Source of the DNA: Corallococcus caeni
Lineage (GTDB): Bacteria; Myxococcota; Myxococcia; Myxococcales; Myxococcaceae
Direction of reading: 5' to 3'
Assembly (NCBI RefSeq): GCF_036245865.1
Contig: NZ_BTTW01000002.1
Span: forward strand, 1,302,001 to 1,366,000
DNA length: 64,000 nt
Part shown: positions 38,101 through 46,892 of the stretch, piece by piece
Layout: every line of letters starts with the position of its first letter
Numbering within the stretch: the stretch's first letter is position 1
Notes under the pieces: model-generated
What the model saw: only the letters and a program-made list of their open reading frames with translations
Databases searched by the model: none
What the model was told of the DNA's origin: nothing
Made by a program: the position numbers and the translations under genes

Positions 38101-39123
38101 CTATCGCGGTGACGGGGGCGCCGCGACGCGGACCAGTTGCTTGCCCAGGTTCCGGCCCTCGAAGAGACCCCGCAGGGCGGACGGTGCCTGCTCCAGTCCT
38201 TCCGCGATGGTCTCTGCGTGGACGAGCTCTCCCCGGGCGGCCCAGGTGGACAGCTCGCGGAAGGCCTCTGGGAAGCGCGGCACGTGGTCCAGGAAGATGA
38301 AGCCCTCCATGCGCGCCCGCTTGAAGGCCAGCTGCATGTAATTGCGCGGCGTGGTGCCGTAGTCGTGGTCCTTGTAGCCGGAGGAGACGGCGCCGCAGAG
38401 GACCACGCGGGCGCGCACGGCGAGGTGATCCAACGCAGCCTCCAGGACTGGCCCACCCACGTTGTCGAAGAAGACCTCCACGCCCTTCGGAGCCAGCGTC
38501 AGGAGGCGCGTCCGGACGTCCTCGGACTTGTAGTCGATGCACGCGTCGAACCGGGCGACGCGGGTCACCCAGTCGGCCTTCAGAGGACCGCCCGCGATGC
38601 CGATGACACGGCAGCCCCGGAGCCGCGCCACCTGTCCCGCGATGGAGCCCACGCTGCCCGCCGCGCCGGAGACCAGGACGGTTTCACCAGGGGCCGCGTG
38701 GCCCACGTCGGTCATCCCAATCCAGGCGGTCAGCCCGCTGGCGCCGTAGAGATTCAGCATGGCCTTGGGGTCGATGCCGTCCGGCACCTTGTTGAAGCCG
38801 AAGAGGCCCGCGTCACCGGCCAGCGCGTACTCCTGCCAGCCCGTCATGCCCGTCACCCAGTCCCCCACGGCCAGCCGTTCGGAGCGGGACGTGATGACCT
38901 GTCCAACACCGACGCCACGCATGACCTCGCCAGGCTCGACGGGCGGGATGTAGGTCGTGTGGGGATTGAGCCAGGTGCGTTGGGTGGGTTCGATGGAGAG
39001 CCAGACGACGCGCACCAGCGCTTCGCCAGGGCCCGGGGTCGGCACCGGCGCCTGACGCCATTCGAAGCAGGCGTCGGAGACTTCGTCGTGGGGACGGGAC
39101 GTCAGCACCCACTGGTGGTTCAT
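38101..39123 (-). CDS. NADP-dependent zinc-free oxidoreductase (MDR family)
   Basis: 340 residues of the medium-chain reductase superfamily, leukotriene B4 dehydrogenase / curcumin reductase branch: no zinc ligands, 'YGASGLTAWIGMTDVG', nucleotide loop 'VSGAAGSVGSIAGQVARL', and 'VEVFFDNVGGPVLEAAL'. It reduces activated C=C bonds with NADPH; the natural substrate is unknown. The ATG at 39123 overlaps the stop of the upstream DUF2239 gene (ATGA), so the two are translationally coupled and share the promoter at about 39.75 kb. Confidence 0.9.
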   Translation of the reverse strand: MNHQWVLTSRPHDEVSDACFEWRQAPVPTPGPGEALVRVVWLSIEPTQRTWLNPHTTYIPPVEPGEVMRGVGVGQVITSRSERLAVGDWVTGMTGWQEYALAGDAGLFGFNKVPDGIDPKAMLNLYGASGLTAWIGMTDVGHAAPGETVLVSGAAGSVGSIAGQVARLRGCRVIGIAGGPLKADWVTRVARFDACIDYKSEDVRTRLLTLAPKGVEVFFDNVGGPVLEAALDHLAVRARVVLCGAVSSGYKDHDYGTTPRNYMQLAFKRARMEGFIFLDHVPRFPEAFRELSTWAARGELVHAETIAEGLEQAPSALRGLFEGRNLGKQLVRVAAPPSPR

Positions 39124-39713
39124 GGCGTTTCCTTGGAGAACGCCGGGGCCGCCAGCCGCCGAGCGCATTCGCGGATGTCGTCCGGCCAGCTCCGGGTCCA
39201 TTTGTTGAAGCGGGTGCGGTCGCCCGCGTAGAGCGCGCGGGCGGCTTCCTCGTAGCCCGGCGCGTTGCCGGCCATCGTGGTCATGAAGCGGTCCGTGGCG
39301 GCCTGGGCACGGCGGACGCGGTCGGCTTCTCCGCTGTTCGCGCGAGCGGCCTCCACCAGCTTGCGCAGGGCCACGGACGCGCCGCCGGGTTGCTCGGACA
39401 GCCACTCCCAGTGGCGTGGGAGCAGCGTCACCTCACGGGCCACCACGCCCAGCTTCGGGCGGCCTGGGCCTCGGGGCTCGGAGGACTCGGCGGCGGGATC
39501 CGGCGCGGGCTGGAGGCGGGCAAGCACCTCCTCCATCGTGCCGCGCAGGTGGAAGTCCACCGTCCGGCCCGTGGCGTCGTCGAACAGGAGCAGGGACTCG
39601 GATTCACCCGCGTCGAGCGCGCCCTTGGCGGCAGTGACGACCTCCGCGGGCGTTCCGGAGGCGATCAGGCGCTGGCCGGCGAAGGCGGTCCAGGTGACGG
39701 AAGGGGAGGGCAT
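39120..39713 (-). CDS. DUF2239 family protein, possible DNA-binding regulator
   Basis: 197 residues from the ATG at 39713 (an in-frame ATG at 39722 is also possible). The first ~80 residues are the DUF2239 beta domain ('TAFAGQRLIASGTPAEVV'). A hinge 'GPGRPKLGVVAREVTLLPRHWEWL' leads to helices with 'GGASVALRKLVEAAR'. The GRPK basic patch and the following helix resemble small DNA-binding modules, so a regulator is possible; the family has no proven function. Its promoter holds a direct repeat. Coupled by ATGA overlap to the oxidoreductase gene. Confidence 0.72.
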   Translation of the reverse strand: MPSPSVTWTAFAGQRLIASGTPAEVVTAAKGALDAGESESLLLFDDATGRTVDFHLRGTMEEVLARLQPAPDPAAESSEPRGPGRPKLGVVAREVTLLPRHWEWLSEQPGGASVALRKLVEAARANSGEADRVRRAQAATDRFMTTMAGNAPGYEEAARALYAGDRTRFNKWTRSWPDDIRECARRLAAPAFSKETP

Positions 39714-39722
39714 GACGGGCAT

Positions 39723-39767
39723 ATTACCCGGACATAAATAGGTGTCAATTATACCCGGGTGATAAAT
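39723..39767 (-). promoter_or_regulatory. Promoter with direct repeats for the DUF2239-oxidoreductase pair
   Basis: Read on the minus strand, ttgaca (39743-39748) and taatat follow with 16-bp spacing, and a separate tataat abuts the ttgaca. Two near-identical boxes flank it: plus-strand ttacccggacataaat (39724-39739) and atacccgggtgataaat (39751-39767), about 27 bp apart. The boxes bracket the -35 element, as expected for repressor control. The region is markedly AT-richer than its surroundings. Confidence 0.5.
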
Positions 39768-39954
39768 GTCCCCTGGGGCAAAGAACCTTCAGACCTTGTC
39801 GGATTGTTGTTCAGTGGTTCTTCACTATTGTGTCCTGCGGGGAACCTCGTGGCTTTGTGAGGATTTTGAAAGGAATCACTTGGTGGGGTGGCAGGCAATG
39901 TCATATGTCTATGGTTGCAGTTCGAACGCTTTGCTGTCTTTTGGGGGGTCACAT

Positions 39955-40362
39955 ATGAAATTCCTGAGCGCCGTTGTTGCCCTTTCGTCTCTCTTCGTCA
40001 TGGCGTGCGGCGGGCCCGAAGCCATGCCTGAAAGCCCTGCTGTCGGGAGCGCCGAGCAGGCGGTGCTTACCGCCGGAGATTCGCTCATTGGAAGCTGGCA
40101 GAACGGTAGTTGGGTGCAAACCATCTACGTCAGCGGCGATGGCTATATGACGTCCGTCGCCTCGGGCTATCCTTGCTGGTCCGTCGGCTCAAAGAGCTTC
40201 CGTGATCTCGTCAAGACGAGCACCAATGAATATACGGGAGAGTGTGGCATCTGCGATGGCACCTCCGTCGTCTGGGTCCCGGTCAGCATCACCGTGTCCA
40301 CGGACGGCTTGTGGATGACGGAGTACTTCAATGGCACGTCGTCCTCCTGGTACAAGACCTAG
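39955..40362 (+). CDS. Small lipoprotein of unknown function
   Basis: 135 residues. 'MKFLSAVVALSSLFVMACGG' is a lipoprotein leader with lipobox VMAC. The ATG at 39955 has ggggggtc before it; an upstream in-frame start would bury the signal. The mature part has a short beta-rich domain ('IGSWQNGSWVQTIYVSGDGYM') and two Cys in 'YTGECGICDGTS'. No family recognised. Codon use is clearly less GC-biased than neighbouring genes (ATT, TAT, AAT and TTG codons occur), which hints at recent acquisition or low expression. Confidence 0.75.
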   Translation: MKFLSAVVALSSLFVMACGGPEAMPESPAVGSAEQAVLTAGDSLIGSWQNGSWVQTIYVSGDGYMTSVASGYPCWSVGSKSFRDLVKTSTNEYTGECGICDGTSVVWVPVSITVSTDGLWMTEYFNGTSSSWYKT

Positions 40363-40449
40363 CCCCTACCCCGGACCACGGCAGTCTGTTTCTTCGCGCC
40401 CTGCTTGAAAGGGGAGCCGGGCGGTGCGGAACGGACCCGGAGCCGAGGC

Positions 40450-41958
40450 ATGAAGGACGCGAACAGGATTCCCGTCATCGTGGGCGTGGGGCAGATCAAC
40501 GACCGCCCGGAGGATCCACTGCGGGGCCTGGACTCGCTGGGGCTGATGGAGGCCGCGCTCCGGGCAGCGGACACGGACGCGGGCGGCGGCTGGCTCTCCC
40601 GGCTGGATTCGCTGGCGGTGGTGGACCAGCTCTCCTTCCGGCAGATGGGGCCGTTGCCGCTTGCGCTGGCGGAGCGGCTGGGGGCCCGGCCGCGTTTCCA
40701 CGAGCAGACGGCGGAGGCCAACGGAGACAGCCCGGTGCGGCTGCTCCACGAAGCCGCCAACCGGATCGCCTCGGGTGAGGCGGAGGTCGCGGCGGTCGTG
40801 GGCGGCGAGGCCCTGCGCACGGCGGCCCGGCGCGCGGCCATGGCGGCCGGGGACGCCCCCTCCGCGCACAACGCCGCGAGCACCATCGGCGTCCAGGCGC
40901 ACGCGGCCTACCGGCGGCGCTACGGCCTCAACTCGCCGGTCGACGTCTATCCCCTCTATGAGAACGCGGGCCGCGCCGCGTATGGCCAGACGCTGGCGGA
41001 GGCGCAGCGGGAGAGCGGCGAAATCTGGTCGCGGTTCTCACAGGTCGCGGCGGGAAACCCGGGCGCGTGGATCCGCGAGCCCTTGTCCGTGGAAGAGATT
41101 GTCACGCCCTCGCCGTCCAACCGGCCCATCGCGTTTCCGTATTGCAAGCGGATGGTGGCGAACAGCGCGGTCAACCAGGGAGCGGGGTTCTTCGTCACCA
41201 GCCTGGCGAAGGCCCTGGCGCACGGCGTGCCGGAGGATCGGCTCGTGTACGTGGGGCGGGGCGTGGCCGCGCACGAACCGGAGGACTTCCTGGCGAGGGA
41301 TGGCTACGCGCGCTCGCCGAGCATGGCCGTCTCCCTGCGACGCACGCTGGAGCTGAACGGGTTGACTGTCGATTCGCTGGACTTCGTGGAGCTCTACAGC
41401 TGCTTCCCCTGCGTGCCGAAGATGGCGCGCCGGGTGCTGGGCTGGCCGCTGGAGAGGCCTGCCACCGTGTTCGGAGGCCTCACGTTTGGCGGAGGTCCCA
41501 TCGCCAACTACATGAGCCACGCGGTGGTCAGCATGGTGCAGCGGCTGCGCGAGCAGGGGCGTCACGGCCTGCTCTTCGGCAACGGCGGCTTCGCGACGCA
41601 CAATCACAGCCTCGTCCTCACGCGTGAGCCGCCGCCCGCCGGGACGCTCCCCCAATCCTTCGAACATCAGGCCGAAGCAGACGCCGCGCGCGGTCCCGTC
41701 CCTCGGTTCGTGGAGGACTTCACGGGCCCCGGCCACATCGAGACGTATACGGTGCTGTACGAACGCGACGGCAGCCCGAGGTTCGGCGTCATCGTCGGGC
41801 GCGGCGCGTCCGGTGAGCGCTTCCTCGCGAAGGTCCCGGCGCGGGACGCCGCGGGAATCGACTTCCTGTGTGACGGGAAGGAGGAGCCTGTCGGCAGTGA
41901 AGGGCACGCTGTCGCCGGTCCCGGCGGGGACATCCTCTGGCACCGGGCGTCCTCCTGA
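40450..41958 (+). CDS. Thiolase-fold protein (acetyl-CoA acetyltransferase-like)
   Basis: 502 residues. It starts 'IPVIVGVGQINDRPEDP', typical of the SCP2-thiolase-like group. Where catalytic thiolases have the nucleophile Cys the sequence reads 'ANGDSPVRLLHEA', with no Cys. The His motif is 'AAHEPEDF', and 'GNGGFATHNHSLVL' replaces the C-terminal Cys-Gly loop. An ordinary thiolysis or condensation reaction is therefore doubtful; a relaxed acyltransferase or a binding role is possible. ATG at 40450 with ggag 8 bp before; a TTG at 40405 is an alternative. Not in an obvious operon. Confidence 0.8.
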   Translation: MKDANRIPVIVGVGQINDRPEDPLRGLDSLGLMEAALRAADTDAGGGWLSRLDSLAVVDQLSFRQMGPLPLALAERLGARPRFHEQTAEANGDSPVRLLHEAANRIASGEAEVAAVVGGEALRTAARRAAMAAGDAPSAHNAASTIGVQAHAAYRRRYGLNSPVDVYPLYENAGRAAYGQTLAEAQRESGEIWSRFSQVAAGNPGAWIREPLSVEEIVTPSPSNRPIAFPYCKRMVANSAVNQGAGFFVTSLAKALAHGVPEDRLVYVGRGVAAHEPEDFLARDGYARSPSMAVSLRRTLELNGLTVDSLDFVELYSCFPCVPKMARRVLGWPLERPATVFGGLTFGGGPIANYMSHAVVSMVQRLREQGRHGLLFGNGGFATHNHSLVLTREPPPAGTLPQSFEHQAEADAARGPVPRFVEDFTGPGHIETYTVLYERDGSPRFGVIVGRGASGERFLAKVPARDAAGIDFLCDGKEEPVGSEGHAVAGPGGDILWHRASS

Positions 41959-42143
41959 CGCTGTCGTTTGGCCCCCGTCCTCCTGGGTTGCCGCTGTGCG
42001 GCCGGACGCCGGACGGCTGCTCCTGCTGTGCACCCGGGAGGGGCGCCTGCTGGGGCGTTCGGCTGACGCGCGCGCGAGCCGGCGGGAAGTACGGGCGGGT
42101 CTCCTTTGTCTGTCCTCTTCAACCCGCGGACAAAAGGACCAAG

Positions 42144-42869
42144 ATGCTTCGACTCCTGAAACTCGCACCCCTGGCGCTCCTGGTACCCTTCGTTGCCCAG
42201 GCATCCGTTGTCTGGAAGGGAGACTTCGAGACCGGCGACCTGTCTCAGTACAGCCAGGCCTGGGCTGTTGCTCCGGACCGCATGCAGGTGCAGGGTGACC
42301 TGGTACGGGATGGCAACAAGGCGCTGAAGGTGACCGTCCAGCAGGGAGACAAACCCATCAATGCCAGCGGCAATCGCAACGAGCTGGTTCAAGGCACCTA
42401 TGAGCCGGACGGCTCCGAGTTCTACTACAAGTGGAGCACCCTGTTTCCCCAGGACTTCCCCAGCTCACCGCGGTGGCAGGTGTTCACGCAATGGCACCAT
42501 GACGGCTGCTGTGGCTCCCCGCCGCTCGAGTTCTTCGTCACCAACGACACGATGAACATGCGCGTCGGAGGAAGCTCGGGCGAGGTGCTGTGGCAGGAGC
42601 CGGTGCACCGGGATCAGTGGAACGACTTCGTGATGCACGTGAAGTGGTCGTCCGACCCGAATGTCGGCTTCATCGAGCTGTACTACAACGGCCAGCTGGT
42701 GGTGCCGATGCGCAACATCGCCACGCGCTTCCCAAACACGGGGGGCTACCTCCAGCTCGGCTACTACCGGGATGCGACCATCCCGCAGACGGGCTCGATC
42801 TACCATGATGGCTTCACCATGGCGACGACGCCGGAAGAGGTGATGCCCGCGGTCGCTGCGGCTCCCTAG
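42144..42869 (+). CDS. Secreted heparin-lyase-I-like polysaccharide lyase
   Basis: 241 residues. A signal peptide ends near 'FVAQA' (residue 20). The rest is one jelly-roll domain of the heparinase I / glucuronan lyase clan: 'GDFETGDLSQYSQ' at the start, 'SGNRNELVQGTYEPDGSEFYYKW', 'WQVFTQWHHDG', and 'DQWNDFVMHVKWS' near residue 160. Such enzymes cut uronate-containing polysaccharides by beta-elimination; the substrate is not predictable. An aaaagga ribosome site precedes the ATG. A predatory or scavenging role outside the cell is inferred. Confidence 0.8.
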   Translation: MLRLLKLAPLALLVPFVAQASVVWKGDFETGDLSQYSQAWAVAPDRMQVQGDLVRDGNKALKVTVQQGDKPINASGNRNELVQGTYEPDGSEFYYKWSTLFPQDFPSSPRWQVFTQWHHDGCCGSPPLEFFVTNDTMNMRVGGSSGEVLWQEPVHRDQWNDFVMHVKWSSDPNVGFIELYYNGQLVVPMRNIATRFPNTGGYLQLGYYRDATIPQTGSIYHDGFTMATTPEEVMPAVAAAP

Positions 42870-42908
42870 TCCGCCGTGTCAGCTGCCCCTGGGGCTTGAA
42901 ATCGGTCC

Positions 42909-43376
42909 CTACCGTTCGAGCCGGGCCGCCAGTTCGAGCCGGGCCGCCACGGCCAGCGCATCCGCGCGGTTGTTCTCCACGTCATCCGAGTGGCCTCGCA
43001 CCCAGTGCCAGGTCACCTGATGTGAGCGGACGGCGTCCAGCAGCTCGCGCCACAGGTCCGCGTTGGACACGGGCTTCTTGGCCGACGTGCGCCAGCCATT
43101 GGCCTGCCACGTGTCCAGCCACTTCGCCTCGAAGGCGTTGCACACGTACTTCGAGTCGGTGAACACCTGGACGCGACACGGCATCTTCAAGGCCTTCAGC
43201 GCGACGAGCGCCGCGGTCAACTCCATCCGGTTGTTGGTGGAGTCCGCCTCCGAGCCCTGGAGCTCCTTGCGGTAGTCCTTGCGCTCGGGGGCGATGAGAA
43301 TGGCCCCCCAGCCGCCCAGGCCGGGGTTCGGCGAACAGGCGCCGTCGCAGTAGATGTGGACGAGAGGGAGCGACAT
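42909..43376 (-). CDS. rnhA: Ribonuclease HI
   Basis: Cleaves the RNA strand of RNA-DNA hybrids. 155 residues with the four catalytic acids: Asp11 in 'IYCDGACSPNPG', Glu52 in 'NNRMELTAA', Asp74 in 'FTDSKYV', Asp139 in 'NNRADALA'. The handle region with 'WQANGWRTSAKKPVSNADLW' is present, so it is the bacterial type with the basic protrusion. The last 12 residues arise from a tandem 18-bp duplication, beyond the family's usual end. The ribosome site is weak. Confidence 0.95.
   Translation of the reverse strand: MSLPLVHIYCDGACSPNPGLGGWGAILIAPERKDYRKELQGSEADSTNNRMELTAALVALKALKMPCRVQVFTDSKYVCNAFEAKWLDTWQANGWRTSAKKPVSNADLWRELLDAVRSHQVTWHWVRGHSDDVENNRADALAVAARLELAARLER
42914..42949 (-). repeat. Perfect 18-bp tandem duplication in the 3' end of rnhA
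   Basis: gttcgagccgggccgcca occurs twice head to tail (42914-42931 and 42932-42949) and keeps the frame, adding six residues of the A-A-R-L-E type to the C-terminus. It looks like a recent slippage event. Confidence 0.9.
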
Positions 43377-43418
43377 CGAGCGCGCACTGTACCGGCCTTC
43401 TGGGGCCGCGGGGTGGCA

Positions 43419-44117
43419 TCAAGAGTCCGCGGAGGCGGGGCGGCGCAGGCGGGCGAGGAGGGCCTCATAGCCGGCGTAGGACAGCGGCAGCAGCAGGGCG
43501 AAGAGGACGGTGACCTGCGTCAAGGCGGGGTGGGCCAGGGGTTCGCGCACGTGGGCGGCCATGGCGACGATGAGGCGCTCCGGCCGCGCGAGCACGTCCC
43601 AGCTGTTCCAGCGCTCCACCCGGCCCAGGTAGATGCCATAGCCGCACAACAGCGACGTGCTGGCGACGAAGGCCCACGCCGCTGTCCGCCCCCAGCGCTC
43701 CTCCAGCCACCGCTTCCAGACCTCCAATGACAGCAGGCCCAGCATCCACCCGGTGGCGGCGAACAGGGCCAGGAGGGCCGCGTCGAACCAGAGCGGCACC
43801 ACGGGCCGCTGCCGCAGGTGGATGAAGTCGGTGACGAGGTAGGGCGCGTTGGGGAAGAGCGCGAGCCATCCCAGCGCCAGCGGGGCCATGCGCCACGGCC
43901 GATCCAGGCCGCGCACCATCAGCACCCGCGCGAGCAGGGCCAGGGTGTAGGGCGCCCAGGCCAGGAACAGGTTCCACGCCAGGAAGGCGAAGCTGGCGCG
44001 CTCGCTCCAGTCGAGCCGGACCGCCAGCAGGTTCACCGCGAGGAGGCTGCACAGCGTCGCGGGCAGCAGGCCATGGCGGCCCAGGACGGACAGGAAGCTG
44101 GGAGGAGGTCGGGACAT
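43419..44117 (-). CDS. DUF1361 family integral membrane protein
   Basis: 232 residues with about seven membrane helices. The family signature is 'LAWNLFLAWAPYTLALLAR' near residue 45 and 'LFPNAPYLVTDFIHLRQRP' near 85. Later 'GYGIYLGRVERWNSWDVLARP' is also conserved in DUF1361. The function is unknown. The ATG at 44117 is chosen because the open frame above it is Arg/Pro-rich and unlike the family. It ends 42 bp from the rnhA start on the same strand, so the two may be co-transcribed. Confidence 0.88.
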   Translation of the reverse strand: MSRPPPSFLSVLGRHGLLPATLCSLLAVNLLAVRLDWSERASFAFLAWNLFLAWAPYTLALLARVLMVRGLDRPWRMAPLALGWLALFPNAPYLVTDFIHLRQRPVVPLWFDAALLALFAATGWMLGLLSLEVWKRWLEERWGRTAAWAFVASTSLLCGYGIYLGRVERWNSWDVLARPERLIVAMAAHVREPLAHPALTQVTVLFALLLPLSYAGYEALLARLRRPASADS

Positions 44118-44331
44118 GGGGACGTGTGGCGAGGCAGCCGCGCCCCGTGGCGGAATGACCACGCGGGAACGGCTCCGGAAGGGGCGTGGAGCCGGCGCGC
44201 CATCGATGGAGCCCCTCGGGCCTGACGCAGAGCAATGCGTGGGCCAGCCCACGAACCCCCGCGCCCCCGGCTGCGGAGCGGAGCGATTCCGGGGGAGACT
44301 GGCCCACCCGTTTCCATTGCCAAGGTGAGTC

Positions 44332-45744
44332 ATGGTCCACGCACCTGTCCTGCTCGCGACGCTCGTGCTCGCGGGCGCCGCTCCCGTCCCGGATGAAGCC
44401 GCGATGTGGAAGGCGGTCTTCTCGCTGGAGCCGCCCACCGTCCCGGCCATCCGGGCCCGCGCGGAGGCCGACCTGTTCAAGGGAGGCGCCACGGCCTACG
44501 GCGTCCTGTCGAAGGTCGCGCGGGTGGGGGGCATGGAGCAGGCCCTGTCCGCTTCAGGGCCCGCCACGTCCTGTGGCAACTCCGCCGTGGCGCGCTTCCG
44601 GGGCGGGGTGCGCGCGGAACGCTCCTCCCTGTCCGTGCAGGCGGCGGAGCTGTTGGGGCGGATGCTGGCGGAGGACGCGGCGCTCCGTCAGCGGGCGCAG
44701 CGCTCCGAGGATCCGTTCGACCGGGGGCTGGCGTTGGCGGCCTCGGCGCGGGCTCCCTCGACGCAGGAGGAGGCCCTGGCGGCGATGCGGCTGGAGCCGG
44801 ATCCGAAGCTGCGGCTGTGGGCGACCGCGTTCGCGGAGTGCTTCACGCGCATGGCCGGGAAACGGGACGGCGGCGTGCCGGAGGGGCTGGAGTCCGTGGC
44901 GGACGAACTGGCGGAGCTGGCGGACGCGGTGCGGGCGCCCCTTCGGTGTGTCGAGCCCGGCGAGCTGGAGCCGGTGCTGGTGGACGAGCTGGCCAGGGGA
45001 CTGGCGGCGTCCGGCGGGTGGTCCGCGTCCAACGACTCCATGGAACTCTACGTGCGGCGTGAGAACGGCGAGCGCGTGGAGTTGAGCCCTGCTTGCGCGG
45101 TGGCGGCCTATGACGCGGTGGCGGCGAAGGGCACCTACGAGGACGCGTTGCTCATGCCGCTCGCCACGGTGATGGTGGGGAACTGGAAGCTGAGGCAGGC
45201 CGCGGCACAGCGCCTCGCGCGAGACCTGGAGCACTTCCCGGAGCTGCGGCGCAACACGCTGGCCGCGGACCTGGTGAACGCGGGCCACGAGGTGCCGAGG
45301 AAGGTGACCTTCGATGCGAAGAGGCTCGAATGGAACGACGCCGAGATGGAGGCCGCGGTGCGGCAGGGCAACCCGGAGGCCCGGGCCGCCATCCAAAAGC
45401 TCATCCTCTGCCGCCATGGCATTGATCAGCGGGATGTGGCCCTGCTGGGCTACGTCGGGACGAAGGCGGCGGCGGACAAGGCGTACGAGCTCGCGAGGCA
45501 ATGTCCGGCGGGGAAGGCCGCGGCCGTCGCGGCGCTGGTGCGGATGAAGGACGTCCGGGCCGTGAAACTCCTGCCCGAGGCGATGGAGGACTGGGGCTTC
45601 AATCAGGAAGCCCTGCAGCGTGCCCTCCGGGAGGGCTACACCCCGAAGCTGGGGGAGCAGTTGCTGGCCCTGGAGGCCAAGGGCAACCTCCAGGCCCGCT
45701 CCGCGGTGCTGTGGTTGAAGGCCGCCGGCGTGATGAAGCCGTAG
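44332..45744 (+). CDS. Exported helical-repeat protein of unknown function
   Basis: 470 residues. A short signal peptide, 'VHAPVLLATLVLAGAAPV', opens the protein after an aaggtgag ribosome site. The body is rich in Ala, Leu and Glu and forms helical pairs reminiscent of HEAT repeats, for example 'MPLATVMVGNWKLRQAAAQRLARDL' and 'NPEARAAIQKLILCRHG'. No catalytic motif is visible. It converges on an acyl-CoA-dehydrogenase-like gene with only 9 bp between stops. A myxobacterial periplasmic scaffold is a guess. Confidence 0.7.
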   Translation: MVHAPVLLATLVLAGAAPVPDEAAMWKAVFSLEPPTVPAIRARAEADLFKGGATAYGVLSKVARVGGMEQALSASGPATSCGNSAVARFRGGVRAERSSLSVQAAELLGRMLAEDAALRQRAQRSEDPFDRGLALAASARAPSTQEEALAAMRLEPDPKLRLWATAFAECFTRMAGKRDGGVPEGLESVADELAELADAVRAPLRCVEPGELEPVLVDELARGLAASGGWSASNDSMELYVRRENGERVELSPACAVAAYDAVAAKGTYEDALLMPLATVMVGNWKLRQAAAQRLARDLEHFPELRRNTLAADLVNAGHEVPRKVTFDAKRLEWNDAEMEAAVRQGNPEARAAIQKLILCRHGIDQRDVALLGYVGTKAAADKAYELARQCPAGKAAAVAALVRMKDVRAVKLLPEAMEDWGFNQEALQRALREGYTPKLGEQLLALEAKGNLQARSAVLWLKAAGVMKP

Positions 45745-45753
45745 CGGGGCAGC

Positions 45754-46875
45754 TCACGTCCGGGGCGTTGGCTGAAGCCCCAGCAGGGCCTTGCCGAGGA
45801 AGTCGCGGACCACCGCTGGAGACCAGGCCATCAGCGGGCCGCTCATGGCATCGCGCAGGTAGCGCTCGATGGGGTGGCTCCGCATGTAGCCCGAGCCTCC
45901 GGCGAGCTCCATGGCCGCGGTGGTGATGGCCACGGCGGCCTCGTTGGCCACGACCTTGGCCTGCATCTGCAGCACGGGGAAGTCCGGCTCGCGCTGATCC
46001 GTGGCGATGGCCGCGCGCATGGCCAGCGCCCGCGCCGCCTCCAGCCGGAGGCTCATCTCCGCCACCGAGAACTGGACCCACTGCATCTGCGCGATCGCCC
46101 GGTTCTCCGGAGGCAGCTTGCGCTCCCTGGCGTAGGAGATGGCGAAGGCCAGCGCCGCTTCGGCGATGCCGATGGAGATCCACGGCAGTCCCAGGGCGAT
46201 GGGGTTGGGCTGGGAGGGATCCAGCCGCAGCCGCCGGGACTCCGGCAGCAGGGTGTCCTGGAAGTGCAGCAGCTGGCTGCGCGTGGCCCGCATCCCCAGG
46301 GTGTCCCAGACATCCTCCACCCGGATGCTGTCGTCCTTGTCGATGAGGAAGAAGGCGGGCTGGCCATCACACACGGCATTGGTGAGCAGGTAGCCCGCCC
46401 GCTCGCTGCCCGACACGAAGCGCTTGGCCCCGGACAGGCGCCAGCCGCCCTCGACGCGGCGGGCCTCCTGGTGAGGCATGAGGAACATGTTGCCGCTGGT
46501 GGGCTCGGACAGCGCGTTGCCGAACCAGGCTCCCTGGCGGAACCTGTCGTTGAAGGAGGCCACCAGCGCGGGCTCAGGCAGTGCCAGGAAGGCGAGCCCC
46601 GAGCCCTGATGCATCAGCCAGAGCGTCCCGAAGGAGGCGCTGCCCCGGCTCAGGATGCTGACGACGCGCCCGAAGGTCAGCCAGGAGGCACCCTCCAGTA
46701 GCGCGGTGTTCAGCGGGGATGAGGCCATGGCCTCGAAGCCCTCGTCAGGCAGGGAGGTCTCCCGGTCATGCCGCGCGGCCTGCTCGGCCAGCAGCCGTTG
46801 GATCCGCTCCGCTTCGGCCAGACAGTCCGCATCGCTCATCGTTCGTTGGAGCTGGGGCATGGAGGCGTCAGACAT
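45754..46875 (-). CDS. Acyl-CoA-dehydrogenase-like flavoprotein
   Basis: 373 residues. 'GNALSEPTSGNMFLMP' and 'GWRLSGAKRFVSGSERAG' mark the flavin domain, and 'AMELAGGSGYMRSHPIERYLRDA' closes the helical bundle. Where dehydrogenases carry the base in 'YEGTxE', this protein has 'MSGPLMAWSP', so the usual catalytic Glu is missing. It may be an oxygen-using relative (DszC or HpaB-like monooxygenase fold) or use another base. It starts 17 bp after the remnant metallo-beta-lactamase-fold gene on the same strand. Confidence 0.8.
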   Translation of the reverse strand: MSDASMPQLQRTMSDADCLAEAERIQRLLAEQAARHDRETSLPDEGFEAMASSPLNTALLEGASWLTFGRVVSILSRGSASFGTLWLMHQGSGLAFLALPEPALVASFNDRFRQGAWFGNALSEPTSGNMFLMPHQEARRVEGGWRLSGAKRFVSGSERAGYLLTNAVCDGQPAFFLIDKDDSIRVEDVWDTLGMRATRSQLLHFQDTLLPESRRLRLDPSQPNPIALGLPWISIGIAEAALAFAISYARERKLPPENRAIAQMQWVQFSVAEMSLRLEAARALAMRAAIATDQREPDFPVLQMQAKVVANEAAVAITTAAMELAGGSGYMRSHPIERYLRDAMSGPLMAWSPAVVRDFLGKALLGLQPTPRT

Positions 46876-46892
46876 TAGCCCAAGCCCATGGC

